Assembly (NCBI RefSeq): GCF_016756775.1
Contig: NZ_JAERMU010000016.1
Coordinates: 1 to 64,000 of the forward strand
Length of the DNA stretch: 64,000 bases
Direction of reading: 5' to 3'
Source of the DNA: Dryocola clanedunensis subsp. sulfonylureivorans
GTDB lineage: Bacteria > Pseudomonadota > Gammaproteobacteria > Enterobacterales > Enterobacteriaceae
The position numbers were made by a program, and so were the translations under genes. Below the pieces are notes generated by a model. The model was not told where the DNA came from. It made no database searches and saw only the letters and a list, made by a program, of their open reading frames with translations. The first letter of the stretch is position 1, and each line of letters opens with the position of its first letter. Positions 60,816 through 64,000 of this stretch are shown piece by piece.

Positions 60816-61574
60816 TCAGTTCTGCAATACCGATGACACCAGCAGCTGGGTGTAAGGGTGGTGGGGGTCGTCCAGCACGCGGTCGGTCAGCCCGCTCTCC
60901 ACCACCTGGCCCTGCTTCATGACCAGCAGACGGTCGGCCAGCAGACGCGCCACGCCCAGGTCGTGGGTGACAATCACCACCGCCAGGTTCAGCTCCCGCA
61001 CCAGGCCTCGCAGCAGGTCGAGCAGGCGCGCCTGAACCGACACGTCCAACCCGCCGGTTGGCTCATCCATAAATACCAGCTTCGGGTGCGTCACCAGGTT
61101 GCGGGCGATTTGCAGGCGCTGCTGCATGCCACCGGAAAACGTCGTTGGCAGGTCATCGATACGTGAGGCAGGGATTTCCACCTCTTCCAGCCAGCGCTGG
61201 GCCGTGGCGCGGATCTCGCCGTAATGGCGTGCGCCGGTCGCCATCAGCCGCTCGCCGATGTTGCCGCCGGCGGAGACATGGCGGCGCAGGCCGTCCATCG
61301 CATGCTGATGCACCACGCCCCACTCGGTGCGCAGCAGGCGGCGACGGTCGCCTTCGCTCATGCCGTACAGCGACTCATCCAGGTAAATCACTTCGCCGTT
61401 CTGCGGCGCGAGGCGGGCAGAAATCGACTTTAACAGCGTGGTTTTGCCGGAGCCGGACTCGCCGACAATGCCCAGCACTTCGCCGGGGTACAGCTCAAAC
61501 GACACGTCGCTGAAGCCTTTGCCGGGGGCGTACAGGTGGGTCAGGTTGTTGACCGAAAGGAGTGGCTGGATCAT
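60816..61574 (-). CDS. phnK: C-P lyase complex ATP-binding protein PhnK
   Basis: ABC-ATPase-like subunit (252 residues) that docks on the PhnGHIJ core near PhnJ. Walker A GESGSGKTTLL, signature TTFSGGMQQRLQIARN, Walker B VFMDEPTGGLD. Its start overlaps the phnJ stop by 4 bases. Confidence 0.97.
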   Translation of the reverse strand: MIQPLLSVNNLTHLYAPGKGFSDVSFELYPGEVLGIVGESGSGKTTLLKSISARLAPQNGEVIYLDESLYGMSEGDRRRLLRTEWGVVHQHAMDGLRRHVSAGGNIGERLMATGARHYGEIRATAQRWLEEVEIPASRIDDLPTTFSGGMQQRLQIARNLVTHPKLVFMDEPTGGLDVSVQARLLDLLRGLVRELNLAVVIVTHDLGVARLLADRLLVMKQGQVVESGLTDRVLDDPHHPYTQLLVSSVLQN

Positions 61575-62416
61575 TGGGCGGCGGCCTCGCTGTTCTGACG
61601 GCAGAAATCGGTATCGGAGCAGACGAACATGCGGCTGCCCGCATCGTCCAGCACCACTTCATCCAGGTAGCTGTGGTGCGAGCCGCAGATAGCGCAAGGC
61701 TCATCCCACTCCTGAACGGTGAACGGATGGTCGTCGAAGTCGAGGCTCTCCACGCGGGTAAACGGCGGCACGGCGTAAATACGCTTCTCGCGTCCGGCGC
61801 CGAACAGCTGCAGCGCGGGCATCATATCCATCTTCGGGTTGTCGAATTTTGGGATCGGCGACGGGTCCATCACGTAGCGCTCGTTGACCTTCACCGGGTA
61901 GGCGTAGGTGGTGGCGATGTGGCCGAAGCGGGCGATATCTTCGTACAGCTTCACCTGCATCACGCCGTACTCCTCCAGCGCGTGCATGGTGCGGGTCTCC
62001 GTTTCGCGCGGTTCGATAAAGCGCAGCGGCTCGGGGATCGGCACCTGGTAAATCAGGATCTGGTCTTCAGCGAGCGGCGTTTCCGGGATGCGGTGGCGGG
62101 TCTGGATCAGCGTCGCGTCTTCCGTGCGCTCGGTGGTGTTCACGCCCGTCACGCGCCTGAAGAAGTTGCGGATCGACACGGCGTTAGTGGTGTCGTCCGC
62201 GCCCTGGTCGATGACCTTCAGCACGTCTGCTTCACCAATGACGCTGGCGGTGATCTGAATGCCCCCCGTGCCCCAGCCGTAGGGCATCGGCATCTCGCGT
62301 CCGCCAAACGGCACCTGATAGCCTGGAATAGCCACGGCCTTGAGGATGGCGCGGCGGATCATGCGTTTGGTTTGCTCGTCCAGATAGGCGAAGTTGTAGC
62401 CGCTCAGGTTAGCCAT
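61571..62416 (-). CDS. phnJ: Carbon-phosphorus lyase PhnJ
   Basis: Radical SAM-type enzyme that breaks the C-P bond of ribose-1-phosphonate 5-phosphate. 281 residues; the unusual [4Fe-4S] motif C-x2-C-x21-C is intact (CAICGSHH ... FVCSD, residues 241, 244 and 266), followed by the extra cysteine in TDFC. Overlaps phnI by 8 bases. All expected residues are present. Confidence 0.98.
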   Translation of the reverse strand: MANLSGYNFAYLDEQTKRMIRRAILKAVAIPGYQVPFGGREMPMPYGWGTGGIQITASVIGEADVLKVIDQGADDTTNAVSIRNFFRRVTGVNTTERTEDATLIQTRHRIPETPLAEDQILIYQVPIPEPLRFIEPRETETRTMHALEEYGVMQVKLYEDIARFGHIATTYAYPVKVNERYVMDPSPIPKFDNPKMDMMPALQLFGAGREKRIYAVPPFTRVESLDFDDHPFTVQEWDEPCAICGSHHSYLDEVVLDDAGSRMFVCSDTDFCRQNSEAAAQ

Positions 62417-63473
62417 GGTCGCGCTCCTTAATCAGGCGGTTTAGCAGTTCCAGCTCGGCCTGGAAATCGACGTAGTGCGGCAGCTTGAGGTGCGAGACGA
62501 AGCCCGCAGCCTCAACGTTATCCGCGTGCGAGAGCACAAACTCTTCGTCCTGCGCCGGGCCGGCAACGGTTTCGTCGTAGTCCGGGGCCTGCAGCGCGCG
62601 GTCTACCAGCGCCATCGCCATCGCCTTGCGTTCGCTCATGCCGAACGCCAGCCCGTAGCCGCGCGTAAAGTGTGGTGCTTCTTCTTCGGGGGCGACAAAA
62701 CCGTTGACCATTTCACACTCGGTCAGCAGAAGTTCGCCGATGTTCACCGCAAATCCCAGCTCTTCCGGCACGATTTCGATATCAACGTAGCCGCTGCGGA
62801 TCTCCCCCGCGAACGGGTGATTGCGCCCGTAGCCGCGCTGGGTGGAGTAGGCCAGCGCCAGCAGATAACCTTCGTCGCCGCGCACCAGCTGCTGTAAGCG
62901 GGAGGAGCGGGAGCATGGATAAACCGGCGGCTGGCGGGTGATATCGTCCGGCTGTGCGCCGTTATCTTCTTCGGCTTTCGCCAGGCCCTGCTTCGCCAGC
63001 ATGCTGAACACATGGGGGGCCGGGTCGGCGTGGGTATCGCCCGCTTTTAGCTCCGGGGTTTCGCCGTTGGCCAGCAGCGTGAAATCCAGCAGGCGATGGG
63101 TGTAGTCGTAGGTCGGGCCGAGCAGCTGGCCGCCGGGAATGTCTTTGTAAGTGGCCGAAATTCGGCGTTCCAGCCGCATCTCCGAGGTATTCAGCGGTTC
63201 GCTCACGGCTAAACGTGGCAGCGTGGTGCGGTAAGCGCGCAGCAGGAAGATGGCTTCGACCATATCGCCGCTCGCCTGCTTGATGGCAAGGGCCGCGAGT
63301 TCACGGTCGGCAATACCACCTTCGGTCATCACGCGGTCTACCGCCAGGCCCAGCTGCTGCTCGATTTGCGCCACGCTCAGCTCGGCGAGGCTCTGTTCAC
63401 CCCGGCGGTTCAGCTCCTGCAGCGTGTGGGCGGCGGCAATCGCCTTCTCGCCCCCTTTCACGGCGACGTACAT
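62409..63473 (-). CDS. phnI: C-P lyase core subunit PhnI
   Basis: Nucleosidase-like core subunit (354 residues) that releases adenine from ATP while the phosphonate is attached to ribose, acting with PhnG, PhnH and PhnL. N-terminus [12 protein letters not shown] and the central YPCSRSSRLQQL as in E. coli. The ATG at 63473 overlaps the phnH stop (TGATG) and is preferred to an in-frame GTG two codons earlier. Confidence 0.97.
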   Translation of the reverse strand: MYVAVKGGEKAIAAAHTLQELNRRGEQSLAELSVAQIEQQLGLAVDRVMTEGGIADRELAALAIKQASGDMVEAIFLLRAYRTTLPRLAVSEPLNTSEMRLERRISATYKDIPGGQLLGPTYDYTHRLLDFTLLANGETPELKAGDTHADPAPHVFSMLAKQGLAKAEEDNGAQPDDITRQPPVYPCSRSSRLQQLVRGDEGYLLALAYSTQRGYGRNHPFAGEIRSGYVDIEIVPEELGFAVNIGELLLTECEMVNGFVAPEEEAPHFTRGYGLAFGMSERKAMAMALVDRALQAPDYDETVAGPAQDEEFVLSHADNVEAAGFVSHLKLPHYVDFQAELELLNRLIKERDHG

Positions 63474-64000
63474 CAGCACACCTCCACGTGGGTGGTGCGG
63501 GGGATGGCCAGCAGGCGCTCGCCGCAGGTGAGGATCAGGTCGATGCCCAGCGGGAACGGGTGCGGACGTTCGGTTAACTCATGGATCACGCAGTCCGGCA
63601 GCTGCGGGGCAATCATGCGCTCTTCCTGAATGCCCGCGCCGGTCAGGCGCAGCATGCGGCCTCCGCTCAGGCTGCTGACCTGCAAAATCAGCGTGGCGCT
63701 GGTGTCGGGGGCGACGTCCGTTCCCTGGGCCAGGGCGTTGAGCTGTTCGCCCGAGATGCTGGCATCGGCTACGGCAAACTGGGCCGTTTCCGGCGTCTGT
63801 GCGAGTGGAGCATTGGTGTGGAAACGAGCATTTTGCGCGGTGGTTTCGTTGTTCAACGCCTCGCTAATCCACACCGGAGTATCGTTGTCGGCAAGCGTCA
63901 GCAGCACGCTGGTGGAGGCGACGCTCAGCGGCGTCCAGCCCTGATGAAGCGAATGCAGCGCGACGATAACGCCCGGCTCGCTCATGGCTTTTAGCAGGCG
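63473..64000 (-). CDS. phnH: C-P lyase core subunit PhnH (5' end beyond window)
   Basis: Structural core subunit of the PhnGHIJ complex. The visible 175 codons start with [13 protein letters not shown] and end [15 protein letters not shown]; the first roughly 20 residues and the upstream phn genes lie outside the window. The methionine in KAMSEPG is internal, not the start. Confidence 0.96.
   Translation of the reverse strand, partial: RLLKAMSEPGVIVALHSLHQGWTPLSVASTSVLLTLADNDTPVWISEALNNETTAQNARFHTNAPLAQTPETAQFAVADASISGEQLNALAQGTDVAPDTSATLILQVSSLSGGRMLRLTGAGIQEERMIAPQLPDCVIHELTERPHPFPLGIDLILTCGERLLAIPRTTHVEVC

Overview
The window is chromosomal DNA from a gammaproteobacterium of the family Enterobacteriaceae, most like Enterobacter, Lelliottia or Leclercia. 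Its backbone genes run in the Escherichia coli order: plsB, dgkA, lexA, dinF, yjbJ, zur, dusA, qorA, dnaB, alr, tyrB, aphA, yjbR, uvrA, ssb, yjcB, pdeC, soxS, soxR, ghxP, yjcE, actP, yjcH, acs, gltP, fdhF, yjdP and phnP to phnH. The proteins are close to their E. coli counterparts, and many starts could be set from remembered E. coli lengths. No tRNA, rRNA, CRISPR array or prophage was seen. A truncated IS110-type transposase lies at the left edge, and phnH runs off the right edge.

Left part (1-29 kb). This is mostly housekeeping and stress defence: phospholipid synthesis (plsB/dgkA), the SOS genes (lexA-dinF, and divergent uvrA/ssb sharing one SOS box), zinc control (zur), tRNA modification (dusA), the replicative helicase (dnaB), cell-wall and amino-acid enzymes (alr, tyrB), redox sensing (soxR/soxS with the classic operator), the sRNA SraL, purine uptake (ghxP) and a Na+/H+ antiporter (yjcE). 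Non-backbone additions are a cupin gene and a TraF_2-family outer-membrane gene between zur and dusA, a second MltF-like transglycosylase between ssb and yjcB, and a glutathione transferase before ghxP. pspG is absent from the dusA-qorA gap.

Middle (29-46 kb). A CidR-like LysR regulator and a CidA/LrgA-CidB/LrgB gene pair sit beside the acetate genes acs-yjcH-actP. Between the regulator and the lrgAB-like pair lies an AT-richer orphan wza-wzb-wzc capsule-export and tyrosine-kinase trio. Its wzc gene is split by a frameshift. gltP, a DUF2950/DUF3300 exported-protein pair and the selenoprotein gene fdhF (in-frame TGA, sigma-54 promoter) follow.

Right part (46-64 kb). An accessory block between fdhF and yjdP starts with an OmpR-type response regulator that has no adjacent kinase. 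Next come two tandem hok/sok-type type I toxin-antitoxin modules that carry very short genes. Then come a D-lyxose isomerase and an Rbs-type sugar ABC transporter, and finally a hybrid histidine kinase that has no adjacent regulator. I infer that the regulator and kinase are one split two-component system controlling the sugar operon. After yjdP and one unrecognised gene comes the 3' part of the phosphonate C-P lyase operon (phnH to phnP, leftward).

REP-type palindromes (16 listed) punctuate intergenic spaces throughout, including one inside the phn operon and a pair inside acs-yjcH-actP.
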